A stretch of 25,379 bases of DNA from JBIOWF01 sp044868295. GTDB lineage: Bacteria; Actinomycetota; Actinomycetes; Streptosporangiales; Streptosporangiaceae. A program made the position numbers and the translations under genes. This document shows positions 18,928 to 25,379 of the stretch, piece by piece. The DNA lies in NCBI GenBank assembly GCA_044868295.1, contig JBIOWF010000226.1:1-25379 (forward strand), in the 5' to 3' direction. Positions within the stretch are counted from its first letter, which is position 1; each line of letters opens with the position of its first letter. The notes beneath the pieces are model-generated. The model was given only the letters and a program-made list of their open reading frames with translations. It was not told the origin of the DNA and searched no databases.

Positions 18928-20157
18928 TCAGGCACGCGTGGGACTGATCGAGCGGAGCGCGTCGAGCGCCTGGGTGACGTCGATGATCAGGTCATCGGCG
19001 TCCTCCAGCCCGATCGAGAATCGTACGGCGCCCGCGTCCACACCGGCGATCACCTCCTCATGAAGGCCGGCGGAGGCGAGATGGGCGACCTTGGTGTGGG
19101 TCCCGCCGAGCGAGGGGGCGATCCCGGCGATCCTCAGGCCGTCCGCGAGCGCCGCGCCCGCCTCGTAGCCCCCGTGGGGGACGACGGTCACGCACGCGCC
19201 GAACCGGGTCCCCTCGGGGCCCGAGTCGAACAGGTGCCTCGCCAGCTGGTGGCCGGGGTGGGTGGGCAGGCCCGGATAGTCGACGCGCCGTACGGCCGGG
19301 TGCTTGGCCACGGACGCGGCGAACTCCATCGCGGTCGAACACATGCGGCGCACCCGCAGGGTCAGCGTCTCCAGCCCGCGGCGCAGCAGGAACGCGTCGT
19401 CCGGGGAGAGCGAGCCACCGGTGTCGACGCGGACCTCCCTGATCTGGTTGATCAGGTCCGGCCGTCCGACCACCACTCCCCCGGTGCAGTCGTCGTGGCC
19501 GCCGATGTAGGTGGTGGCCGAGTGGATGACCAGGTCGGCGCCGTGCTCAAGTGGCCGGCACACGATGGGCGTGGCCAGGGAGGAGTCGACGATCAGCAGC
19601 GCACCGGCGTCACGCGCGATCCGGTAGAGCCCCCGGATGTCGGCCACCGTCATCGTCGGGTCGGCGAGCGTCTCCGCGTACACGATTCTCGTCGTCGGCC
19701 GCAGCGCCGCGTGAACCCTGCGCAGGTCCGAATAGTCGACGAAGTCGGCGGCCACCCCGAACCGGGACAGCACCTTCGTCAGCAGCGAGCGCGTCCCGCC
19801 GTGGACGGGGCTGGGAGCCACGACGTGCGAGCCGGAGTGCAGGAAGGTCATGAACACCGAGTTGATCGCGGCCATGCCCGACGAGAACGCCTGGCCCGCC
19901 ACGTCCTCGGGCGCCGCGGCGCCCTCCAGCGCGGCCACTCCCGCCGCGAACGCGCCGACTGTGGGGTTGTCGATCCGGGTGTAGGCGAAGCCCGGCACGC
20001 GCCCCGCCAGCACGTCCGCGTACTCGGCGCAGGAGTCGAAGTTCCACGCCGCGGTCCGCCACACGGGCAGACCGATCGGGACCTGGCGAGGCATCGGAGG
20101 GACGGGCAAGTGAACCGCCCGGGAGTTCTCCCCGAGCCTCCTGCGACTGCGCTTCAT
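18928..20157 (-). CDS. Cys/Met-metabolism PLP-fold protein lacking the catalytic lysine
   Basis: 409 residues with the fold of the cystathionine gamma-synthase/lyase family: RAVHLPVPP, YTRIDNPT (59-66, phosphate-binding Tyr/Arg), SSGMAAI (92-98), IVDSSLATP with Asp191 (pyridine nitrogen), and the C-terminal RFSIGLED with the substrate-carboxylate Arg379. The Schiff-base motif, normally SATKYxGGH, reads SATTYIGGHDD: residue 216 is Thr (ACC, 19510-19512). The ring-stacking Tyr of LYGGT is His119 (PVHGGT). Both changes sit in an otherwise well-kept frame, so this is not a decayed gene. Normal PLP chemistry is not expected; it could be a pseudoenzyme or have a new role. ATG 20157 lies four bases after gpsA, so it is co-transcribed with gpsA and ddl. 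Confidence 0.9.
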   Translation of the reverse strand: MKRSRRRLGENSRAVHLPVPPMPRQVPIGLPVWRTAAWNFDSCAEYADVLAGRVPGFAYTRIDNPTVGAFAAGVAALEGAAAPEDVAGQAFSSGMAAINSVFMTFLHSGSHVVAPSPVHGGTRSLLTKVLSRFGVAADFVDYSDLRRVHAALRPTTRIVYAETLADPTMTVADIRGLYRIARDAGALLIVDSSLATPIVCRPLEHGADLVIHSATTYIGGHDDCTGGVVVGRPDLINQIREVRVDTGGSLSPDDAFLLRRGLETLTLRVRRMCSTAMEFAASVAKHPAVRRVDYPGLPTHPGHQLARHLFDSGPEGTRFGACVTVVPHGGYEAGAALADGLRIAGIAPSLGGTHTKVAHLASAGLHEEVIAGVDAGAVRFSIGLEDADDLIIDVTQALDALRSISPTRA

Positions 20158-20161
20158 GAAC

Positions 20162-21169
20162 TCACACGCCGTAACGTTCCGGTTTCGGGGTCCGCGACAT
20201 CAGCAGCATCGCCGCCTCCGCGGGGGTGATTCCGTCGTGCACCACACCCACGACGACCTCCGTGATCGGCATCTCCACGTCATGCTTTCTGGCCAGCTCA
20301 AGAACCGACTCGCATGACTTGACCCCCTCGGCGGTCTGCTTCGTCACGGCGACGACCTCGGCCAGGGTCATCCCGCGTCCCAGATTCTCACCGAAAGTAC
20401 GGTTCCGGGACAATGGGGACGAGCAGGTCGCCACCAAATCGCCCATCCCGGCGAGACCGGCGAACGTGTGCTGGTCCGCTCCGAGCGCCGCGCCCAGCCG
20501 GGCGATCTCCGCGAGACCGCGCGTCATGAGCATCGCGGAGACGTTGTCCCCGAGGCCCATGCCCACCGCGACGCCCACGGCGACCGCGATGACGTTCTTG
20601 ACCGCGCCGCCGAGCTCGACGCCGACGACGTCCGGGTTCGTGTACGTGCGGAACCACGGCAGGTGGCAGGCATCCTGGAGCCGCTGGGCGACCAGCTCGT
20701 CCGTGCAGGCGACCACGGTCGCGGCGGGCTGGCGCCGGGCGAGCTCGGGGACCAGGTTGGGCCCGGAGACCACCGCCACCCGGTCCTGCGGCACCTCGGC
20801 GACCTCCGTGATGACCTCGCTCATCCGCTTGCACGTGCCAAGCTCGACGCCCTTCATCAGGCTCACCAGCACCGCGTTCTCCGGAATGCTCGGCCTCCAG
20901 ACCGCCAGGTTCTCCCGGAGCGTCTGGGCGGGCACGGCGAGGACCACGAAGTCGGCGCCGTCGATCGCCTCGACCGGGTCGGTCGTGGCGCGCAGCGCGT
21001 CGGGCAGCCGGAGCCCCGGTAAGTAGTCGGGGTTCACATGGTCCTGGTTGATCGCCTTCGCGATCTCGGCACGCCTCCCCCACAGCGTCGTCCGGGTGCC
21101 CGCCTCGGCGAGGATCATCGCGAACGTGGTGCCCCACGAGCCACTACCGAAAACGACAGCCGTGCTCAC
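20162..21169 (-). CDS. gpsA: Glycerol-3-phosphate dehydrogenase [NAD(P)+]
   Basis: Cytosolic enzyme that reduces dihydroxyacetone phosphate to sn-glycerol-3-phosphate, the backbone for phospholipids. The Rossmann motif is VVFGSGSWGTTFA, the catalytic lysine lies in GAVKNVIAVAVG, and the substrate region is GLAGMGDLVATCSSPLSRNRTFG. 335 aa from GTG 21169, with GGTGAG six bases upstream. The frame is open to GTG 21199, but homologues start near VSTAVVFG. It lies between plsC, which acylates its product, and the PLP-fold gene (four-base gap). A GGAACG/CGTTCC hairpin (21200-21215) sits in the plsC-gpsA gap. Confidence 0.96.
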   Translation of the reverse strand: MSTAVVFGSGSWGTTFAMILAEAGTRTTLWGRRAEIAKAINQDHVNPDYLPGLRLPDALRATTDPVEAIDGADFVVLAVPAQTLRENLAVWRPSIPENAVLVSLMKGVELGTCKRMSEVITEVAEVPQDRVAVVSGPNLVPELARRQPAATVVACTDELVAQRLQDACHLPWFRTYTNPDVVGVELGGAVKNVIAVAVGVAVGMGLGDNVSAMLMTRGLAEIARLGAALGADQHTFAGLAGMGDLVATCSSPLSRNRTFGENLGRGMTLAEVVAVTKQTAEGVKSCESVLELARKHDVEMPITEVVVGVVHDGITPAEAAMLLMSRTPKPERYGV

Positions 21170-21300
21170 CAGTCGCTCACCACTCCTCGTTCGCTCCACG
21201 GAACGGTCCCGTTCCCGGGTGTCGTCATGCCGAAGACTCGCCCGGCAGGGCGCCTACGGTGCGGGACCGCTCCCTCGTCATCCCTCACCGTACGTCGTCG

Positions 21301-22056
21301 TCAGCTGTTGGCGGAGTCCGCGTTCAGGGTCTTGTCCTCCTGCTCGCCGCTTCGCGGGTCGTACGGGATCTCCGGGGCCTTCTCGTCCCGGATCTCGGCG
21401 AGCTGGGCGGTGATGGCGGCCATGATGTCGGCGGTGGCGTCGCGCAGGACCGCTCCACGCATCGGCTGGCCCTCGTACTTGGACAGATCCACCGGCGGGC
21501 CGGCCAGCACCCGGAACGTCTTGCGCGGGAACAGGCGCGGCTTCTTCTCTCCGTACGGCAGGAGCTCCTGGGCGCCCCAGTGGGCGATCGGGACCACAGG
21601 GACACCGGTCAGGAGGGCCAGCCGCGCCACGCCGGTCTTGCCCGTCATGGGCCACAGGCCGGGATCACGGGTGATCGTGCCTTCGGGGTAGAAGATGATG
21701 CACCCGCCGTCCTTCAACCGCTGCTCGGCGATCTTGAGCGACTGTGTGGCCTCGGTGCTCCCCCGGTGGACGGGGATGGCCAGCATCTGGGCGACGACGC
21801 GGCCGAGGACGGGCACCTTGAAGATGCCGGACTTGGCGAGGATCACGGGCCAGCGGCCGTTGTTGTACAGGTAGTGCGAAAGCAGCACCGGATCGGACCA
21901 CGACAGATGGTTGGCCGCGATGATCAGCCCGCCCTTGCGCGGCACCTGGTCACCCCGCCGCCAATCCCGCTTGGTGAGGAGGATCGACAGCGGCTTCACG
22001 ATCACGACGGCCAGGGCCTCCCAGAAGCGGGCCGGCCGTCCAGGACGCTTTTTCAC
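21301..22056 (-). CDS. plsC: 1-acyl-sn-glycerol-3-phosphate acyltransferase family protein
   Basis: Membrane-associated acyltransferase of the PlsC family, making phosphatidic acid from lysophosphatidic acid. A hydrophobic N-terminal segment (FWEALAVVIVKPLSILL) is followed by the catalytic NHLSWSDP (HX4D), the GIFKVPVLGRVV block, the substrate-binding FYPEGTITR, and VPVVPIAHWG. The C-terminus is polar. The start is GTG 22056, since GGAGG lies four bases upstream; a TTG at 22089 also opens the frame but lacks support. 251 aa. It is divergent from cofC across 68 bases. gpsA downstream supplies the glycerol-3-phosphate, so the pair fits a lipid operon. Confidence 0.94.
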   Translation of the reverse strand: MKKRPGRPARFWEALAVVIVKPLSILLTKRDWRRGDQVPRKGGLIIAANHLSWSDPVLLSHYLYNNGRWPVILAKSGIFKVPVLGRVVAQMLAIPVHRGSTEATQSLKIAEQRLKDGGCIIFYPEGTITRDPGLWPMTGKTGVARLALLTGVPVVPIAHWGAQELLPYGEKKPRLFPRKTFRVLAGPPVDLSKYEGQPMRGAVLRDATADIMAAITAQLAEIRDEKAPEIPYDPRSGEQEDKTLNADSANS

Positions 22057-22124
22057 TGCTCCTCCAAGTCGCACCAGGTTGCGGCTCAAGTCTCCCGGTT
22101 GGCTCGGCGCGATGTCGAGGCGCG

Positions 22125-22799
22125 ATGCTTAAGGTTATGCAGTTCGCTCGGTGGACCATCGTGGTGCCGGTCAAGACCCTCATCCGGGCCAAGACACGGC
22201 TGGCCGGGGCGGCCGGGCCGTACCGGGCGGATCTGGCGGTGGCGGTGGCCTGCGACACCGTGTCGGCGGCGCTGGACTGCGTCCTCGTCTCCCGCGTGGT
22301 GGTGGTCACGGCCGACCCGGTGCCCGCGGAACGGCTCGCGGCGCTGGGCGCGCACGTGGTGACCGACCCCGACACCGGGCTCAACGCCGCGCTCCGTCAC
22401 GGCGCGGACGAGGCTCGGCGGCTCGCGCCGTACGACGCGATCGGTGCTCTCCAGGCGGACCTTCCCGCGCTGCGGCCCGCGGAGCTGGAGAGCGTCCTGA
22501 CGGCCGCCCTGGACGTCGAGGAGTCGTTCGTCCCGGACGCGGCCGACGTGGGCACGACCTTCTACGGTGTACGGCCGGGCGTCCCCTTCCGGCCGGGATT
22601 CGGCGGGACGTCGCGCACTCGCCATCTGTCGGGTGGGGCGAAGGAGCTGGCTCTGGACGGCATCCCCTCGGTGCGCCGGGACGTGGACACCATGGAGGAT
22701 CTCGCGGAGGCCCTCAGCCTCGGCCTTGGCGAGCACACCCTGGCCGTGATCAGTGACCGGCTCCCGGCTCTGCTTCCCGAGCCTGCTTCGGAAGCATGA
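22125..22799 (+). CDS. cofC: 2-phospho-L-lactate/phosphoenolpyruvate guanylyltransferase (F420 synthesis)
   Basis: CofC/FbiD catalyses GTP-dependent activation of a phosphorylated three-carbon acid (PEP in mycobacteria) for coenzyme F420. Nucleotidyltransferase motifs: TIVVPVKTLIRAKTRLAG at the N-terminus, GALQADLPAL with the metal Asp, and the F420-family signature PGFGGTSRTRHLSGG. 224 aa. ATG 22125 and ATG 22137 (MQFARW, with AAGG four bases upstream) are both plausible starts. In M. tuberculosis fbiD (Rv2983) also adjoins gpsA, supporting the call. Which acid it uses cannot be told from sequence. Its last 50 bases overlap the convergent MFS gene. Confidence 0.94.
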   Translation: MLKVMQFARWTIVVPVKTLIRAKTRLAGAAGPYRADLAVAVACDTVSAALDCVLVSRVVVVTADPVPAERLAALGAHVVTDPDTGLNAALRHGADEARRLAPYDAIGALQADLPALRPAELESVLTAALDVEESFVPDAADVGTTFYGVRPGVPFRPGFGGTSRTRHLSGGAKELALDGIPSVRRDVDTMEDLAEALSLGLGEHTLAVISDRLPALLPEPASEA

Positions 22800-24222
22800 A
22801 GGCGACCAGGAAGGTCAGCAGGAGCATGCCGGCCACGACACACAAGGTGACCTTGATGGCGTGGTCGAAGCTCGCGCCCGTCGGGACGGGGCCGAGCAGG
22901 TCGAAGAAGACGGTGCCGAGGAGAGCCACGCCGAAGGCGTTCCCCAGCTGCTGAACGGCCGTGAGCGTGCCCGAGGCCGAGCCCGTCTCGTGCTGCTCGA
23001 CCCCGGCGAGCACGATGTCGAAGAACGGCGCCATCAGCAGGCCCATGCCCACTCCGGTCACGACGAGGGCGGGGGTGAGCTGCCAGGGGGTCACACCTAT
23101 CCCGCTGATGTTCAGGGTCAGCAGGACGCCGAGCACGCCGAGCGCCATGATGAGCGTGCCGCCGTGCAGGACCTTGCGGCCGAACTTCTGCACACCCTGG
23201 GCGACACCGAAGCCGACGATCATGCCGGCTGACCAGGGGACCATCGCGAGGCCGGCCTTGAGCGTGGAGTAGTGCAACCCGATCTGGGTGTAGAGGTTGA
23301 ACGAGAGGGCGAACCCGGCCATGCCGGAGAAGAAGACCAGGCCGGTGAGCAGGCCGCCCGTGAAGGCGCGCTTGCGGAAGAGGCTCGGCGCCATGAGCGG
23401 GTGGCCGCCCGCCCGGCTCTTGCGCGACTCGAACCAGCCGAAGACCGCGAAGACCGCGACCGAGGCGCCGAGCATCACGAACGTCCAGGCGGGCCAGCCG
23501 CTCTCCCGGCCCTGGACGAGCGGGTAGATGACCAGGAATCCGCCCAGGGTGGCGAACGCGACCCCGGGGAGGTCGAGCTTCAGCGGGTGCGGCGACCTCG
23601 ACTCGGGCAGGAACCGCGACCCGGCGAGCACGGCCGCCAGGCCGAGTGGCAGGTTGATGAGGAAGATCATCCTCCAGCCCGTGCCGAAGAAGTCGGCATC
23701 GACCAGCCAGCCCGCAATGATCGGCCCGCCCACCGCGGAGAGACCCATGACCGGCCCGAACATGCCGAACGCGGCCTGCATCTCCTTGGGCGGGAACATC
23801 TCCTTGATCATGCCGAGGCCCTGCGGCAGCATGACCGCGCCGAACAGGCCCTGGACCACCCGGGCGCCGATCAGCGTCTCAGGCGACTGGGCGATGGCGC
23901 AGAGGAGAGAACCGATCGTGAAGCCGATGGCCCCGATGAGGAACATCCGCTTGCGCCCGAAGATGTCACCCAGACGGCCGCCGGTGATCAGACCCACGGC
24001 CATCGACAGCGTGTACGCGGCGCCCAGCCACTGGATCGTGGCGGCGGTGCCGCCGATGTCCGCCCGCATGGCCGGGGCGGCGATGTTGGTGACCATCGCG
24101 TCGAGGAGGTCCATGACCTCCGCCGCGAGGATCACGAAGAGGGCGGCCCATCGCCACCGGTAGGGGACCGGTTCTGCCGCCTGCGCCACCGCGGGCTGTT
24201 CGGCAGAGAGGGGGGTATTCAT
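22750..24222 (-). CDS. MFS drug exporter, DHA2 (EmrB/QacA) family
   Basis: 490-residue major-facilitator protein with about 14 predicted membrane segments, typical of proton-coupled drug antiporters. Seen are TM1 with MDLLDAMVTNIAAPA, motif A GGRLGDIFGRKRMF, and antiporter motif C around GPVMGLSAVGGPIIAG. The C-terminus is hydrophilic. ATG 24222 has AAGGTGG five bases upstream; a GTG three codons earlier is less likely. It is divergent from a TetR gene, with inverted repeats covering its leader, so repression by that TetR and induction by an exported compound is the likely mode. The substrate cannot be predicted. Its 3' end overlaps cofC tail-to-tail by 50 bases. Confidence 0.94.
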   Translation of the reverse strand: MNTPLSAEQPAVAQAAEPVPYRWRWAALFVILAAEVMDLLDAMVTNIAAPAMRADIGGTAATIQWLGAAYTLSMAVGLITGGRLGDIFGRKRMFLIGAIGFTIGSLLCAIAQSPETLIGARVVQGLFGAVMLPQGLGMIKEMFPPKEMQAAFGMFGPVMGLSAVGGPIIAGWLVDADFFGTGWRMIFLINLPLGLAAVLAGSRFLPESRSPHPLKLDLPGVAFATLGGFLVIYPLVQGRESGWPAWTFVMLGASVAVFAVFGWFESRKSRAGGHPLMAPSLFRKRAFTGGLLTGLVFFSGMAGFALSFNLYTQIGLHYSTLKAGLAMVPWSAGMIVGFGVAQGVQKFGRKVLHGGTLIMALGVLGVLLTLNISGIGVTPWQLTPALVVTGVGMGLLMAPFFDIVLAGVEQHETGSASGTLTAVQQLGNAFGVALLGTVFFDLLGPVPTGASFDHAIKVTLCVVAGMLLLTFLVAFMLPKQAREAEPGAGH

Positions 24223-24236
24223 CGTTTCCACCTTGG

Positions 24237-24281
24237 AGAACAGTGTTCACTATTGACTGAGCACTGTTCTAACATTGAACA
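24237..24281. promoter_or_regulatory. Probable TetR operator between the MFS and tetR genes
   Basis: AGAACAGTG (24237-24245) and CACTGTTCT (24262-24270) form a perfect 9-bp inverted repeat with a 16-base spacer. The left arm is also part of the palindrome GAACAGTGTTC (24238-24248), and TGTTC-N7-GAACA (24265-24281) extends the right arm. The elements lie just upstream of the MFS ribosome-binding site, in an AT-richer island. Further TTGTTC copies follow at about 24301 and 24312. Confidence 0.75.
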
Positions 24282-24338
24282 GCGATCAGGAGCAAGCTCA
24301 TTGTTCTTCAGTTGTTCGCCCGTACGAGCGTCGTTCAC

Positions 24339-24344
24339 TACGCT
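24339..24344 (+). promoter_or_regulatory. Possible -10 element placing the tetR transcript start at its ATG
   Basis: TACGCT ends seven bases before ATG 24352, so transcription would begin at or one base before that codon (leaderless or nearly so). A weak TTCGCC lies 18 bases upstream. If this is right, ATG 24346 cannot be the start. Confidence 0.4.
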
Positions 24345-24351
24345 GATGCTG

Positions 24352-25086
24352 ATGGGAGACCAAGTGAGCCAGTCGGACATCCCCACGCCACCGTGGGAAC
24401 GCCCACGGAAGCGATCGGCCCCGGTGCGGGTGCCGCTCACGAGCGAGCGGATCGTGGACGCGGCCTTCACCGTGCTCGACCGTGAAGGCTACGAGAAGCT
24501 GAGCATGCGCCAGGTGGCCGCCGAGCTCGACGTCGCCGTCTCGGCGCTGTACGTCCACGTGACCAACAAAGACGAGCTGCTCCGGCTGATGTACAACCGG
24601 ATGTTCGATGGTCTCGAGCTGCCCGAGCCCGATCCGGAGCGCTGGCAGGAGCAGGTCAAGGAGTTCGCGCGCGGGGGCCGGGCGCGGCTGACCCGGCACC
24701 GCGACATGGCCCGCGTCTCCATGGGCCACATGCCCTTCACCCCCGAGCTTCTGCCCCACATCGAGAGGCTCCTGGGCCTCTTCCGGGCGGGCAGGCTGCC
24801 CGACCGGGTGGTGGCCATCGCCGGCGACCTGCTCTCGACGTACATGGAGGGCTTCACCCTCGAAGAGGACATGTGGCAGGAGCGCTACCGCGACAATCCC
24901 AATTCGTGGGAGACGTTGCGCGAGGAGATCCAGGGCTACTTCGCCTCGCTGCCGGCCGATCGGTTCCCCAACCTGGTCGCCCTGGCCGACGTGATGGTGG
25001 ACGAGTCCAACGACTACCGGTTCGAGCTGGGCCTCGACATCATCGTCCGAGGCCTGGCCTCGTACGCGGAGGATGGCCGATCCTGA
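24352..25086 (+). CDS. TetR/AcrR family transcriptional repressor
   Basis: 244-residue regulator. The N-terminal helix-turn-helix is clear (about residues 28-75: TSERIVDAAFTVLDREGYEKLSMRQ..., LDVAVSALYVHVTNKDELL). The remainder is an all-helical ligand/dimer domain of the TetR C-terminal type (PHIERLLGLFRAGRLP, GDLLSTYMEGFTLEED). The ligand is unknown. Starts at ATG 24346, ATG 24352 and GTG 24364 are in frame. GTG 24364 has GGGAG five bases upstream, and ATG 24352 fits a leaderless start from TACGCT. It is divergent from the DHA2 exporter with shared inverted repeats, so it very probably represses the exporter and itself. It overlaps the next gene by 14 bases. Confidence 0.93.
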   Translation: MGDQVSQSDIPTPPWERPRKRSAPVRVPLTSERIVDAAFTVLDREGYEKLSMRQVAAELDVAVSALYVHVTNKDELLRLMYNRMFDGLELPEPDPERWQEQVKEFARGGRARLTRHRDMARVSMGHMPFTPELLPHIERLLGLFRAGRLPDRVVAIAGDLLSTYMEGFTLEEDMWQERYRDNPNSWETLREEIQGYFASLPADRFPNLVALADVMVDESNDYRFELGLDIIVRGLASYAEDGRS

Positions 25087-25321
25087 TCCCGGCCGCACCG
25101 ATTACGCTGATCGCGTGCAGGCCACGGTGAAGAGCTTCGACGACACGACCCGGTCGGGTTCGGTGTTCCTCGACGACGGCACGGAGATCCCTTTTGAGGC
25201 GGACGCCTTCGACGCCGGGCCGCTGCGGCTGCTCCGCTCCGGCCAGCGGGTGAACATCGTCCTGTCCGACGGCCGCATCACTTACGTGACGCTCTCGACC
25301 TTCCCCGTCCCCGAAACCTGA
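25073..25321 (+). CDS. Small cold-shock-like (OB-fold) protein
   Basis: 82 residues with a pattern close to the cold-shock domain: VQATVKSFDDTTRSGSVFLDDG, IPFEADAFDAGPLRLLRSGQRVNIVLSDGRITYVTLSTF. The canonical RNP motifs (KGFGFI, VFVH) are not preserved, so nucleic-acid binding is uncertain. ATG 25073 overlaps the tetR stop by 14 bases, with GGAGG directly abutting it. GTG 25115 (68 aa) begins almost at the domain and has TACGCT exactly at -12 to -7, fitting a leaderless transcript. From memory, similar short proteins occur in Streptomyces; I give no function. A small GCTCC/GGAGC hairpin (25324-25336) follows the stop. Confidence 0.75.
   Translation: MADPDPGRTDYADRVQATVKSFDDTTRSGSVFLDDGTEIPFEADAFDAGPLRLLRSGQRVNIVLSDGRITYVTLSTFPVPET
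25103..25108 (+). promoter_or_regulatory. Possible -10 for a leaderless transcript of the cold-shock-like gene
   Basis: TACGCT ends six bases before GTG 25115, the exact place for a -10 box if transcription starts at the GTG. No -35 is evident. It lies inside the upstream part of the same reading frame, so it would make a shorter protein than ATG 25073. Confidence 0.35.
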
Positions 25322-25379
25322 AAGCTCCGAAGGAGCGGCCATAAAACACGTGAGGGCGCGGCGGTGAAGTAACTGAGGA

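Noticed and set aside
24253..24275. TTGACT...TAACAT as a tetR promoter
   Set aside because: The spacer is only 11 bases, too short for a sigma-70-type promoter.
23272..24351. Plus-strand frame running from opposite the MFS gene into tetR
   Set aside because: The part before the TetR start is charged low-complexity shadow of the exporter; the helix-turn-helix protein begins near 24352.
25322..25379. Start of another gene at the right edge (GTG near 25350)
   Set aside because: The frame closes after five codons; only a small GCTCC/GGAGC hairpin is visible.

Overview
The window is GC-rich chromosomal DNA from a high-GC Actinomycetota. Gene order and protein style fit the Streptomycetales/Streptosporangiales side of the phylum; the family is inferred, not proven. 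Most genes lie on the minus strand. Reading right to left they form the conserved actinobacterial housekeeping block cofC(+)/plsC–gpsA–(PLP-fold protein)–ddl–DUF3515(+)–Lrp-type RAM protein(+)–thiL–(CBM2-like membrane protein)–thiD–rpmB(+)–fakA-like–recG–rsmD–coaD–DUF177–rpmF–rnc–mutM–acyP–small coiled-coil protein–smc. Parts of this order are also known from Mycobacterium and Streptomyces.

Region by region. 1–3360 holds the first 1120 codons of smc, which runs off the left edge before its C-terminal ATPase half. 3603–6177 carries a 64-residue coiled-coil protein with a clear terminator, acyP, mutM and rnc. 6336–8261 carries rpmF, the YceD/DUF177 gene, coaD and rsmD, with a strong hairpin separating rpmF from rnc. 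8262–8691 is a 430-base gene-free gap with two back-to-back GC-rich hairpins. 8692–12610 is recG and the FakA-like DAK2 kinase, separated by a duplicated leader. rpmB (plus strand) ends in a textbook terminator. 13253–16901 is thiD, an unusual single-pass protein (repeat-rich cytoplasmic half, Pro/Thr stalk, CBM2-like outer domain) and thiL. 16949–17637 has two small plus-strand genes. 17755–22056 is ddl, a PLP-fold protein lacking its catalytic lysine, gpsA and plsC. The right end, 22125–25321, has cofC (F420 biosynthesis) and a divergent MFS exporter/TetR pair with an evident operator, followed by a cold-shock-like small protein.

Functionally the block mixes chromosome organisation and repair (smc, mutM, recG), RNA and ribosome biogenesis (rnc, rpmF, rpmB, rsmD), cofactors (coaD, thiD, thiL, cofC), and envelope and lipid synthesis (ddl, gpsA, plsC, fakA).

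The least conventional items are: the CBM2-like protein with nine 16-residue and four 11-residue tandem repeats; the Cys/Met-type PLP-fold protein with Thr in place of the Schiff-base lysine and His in place of the ring-stacking tyrosine; matched heptad arrays on both arms of SMC beside the hinge; and a series of short tandem or direct duplications confined to gaps between genes. I see no CRISPR array, tRNA, rRNA, transposase or prophage gene.
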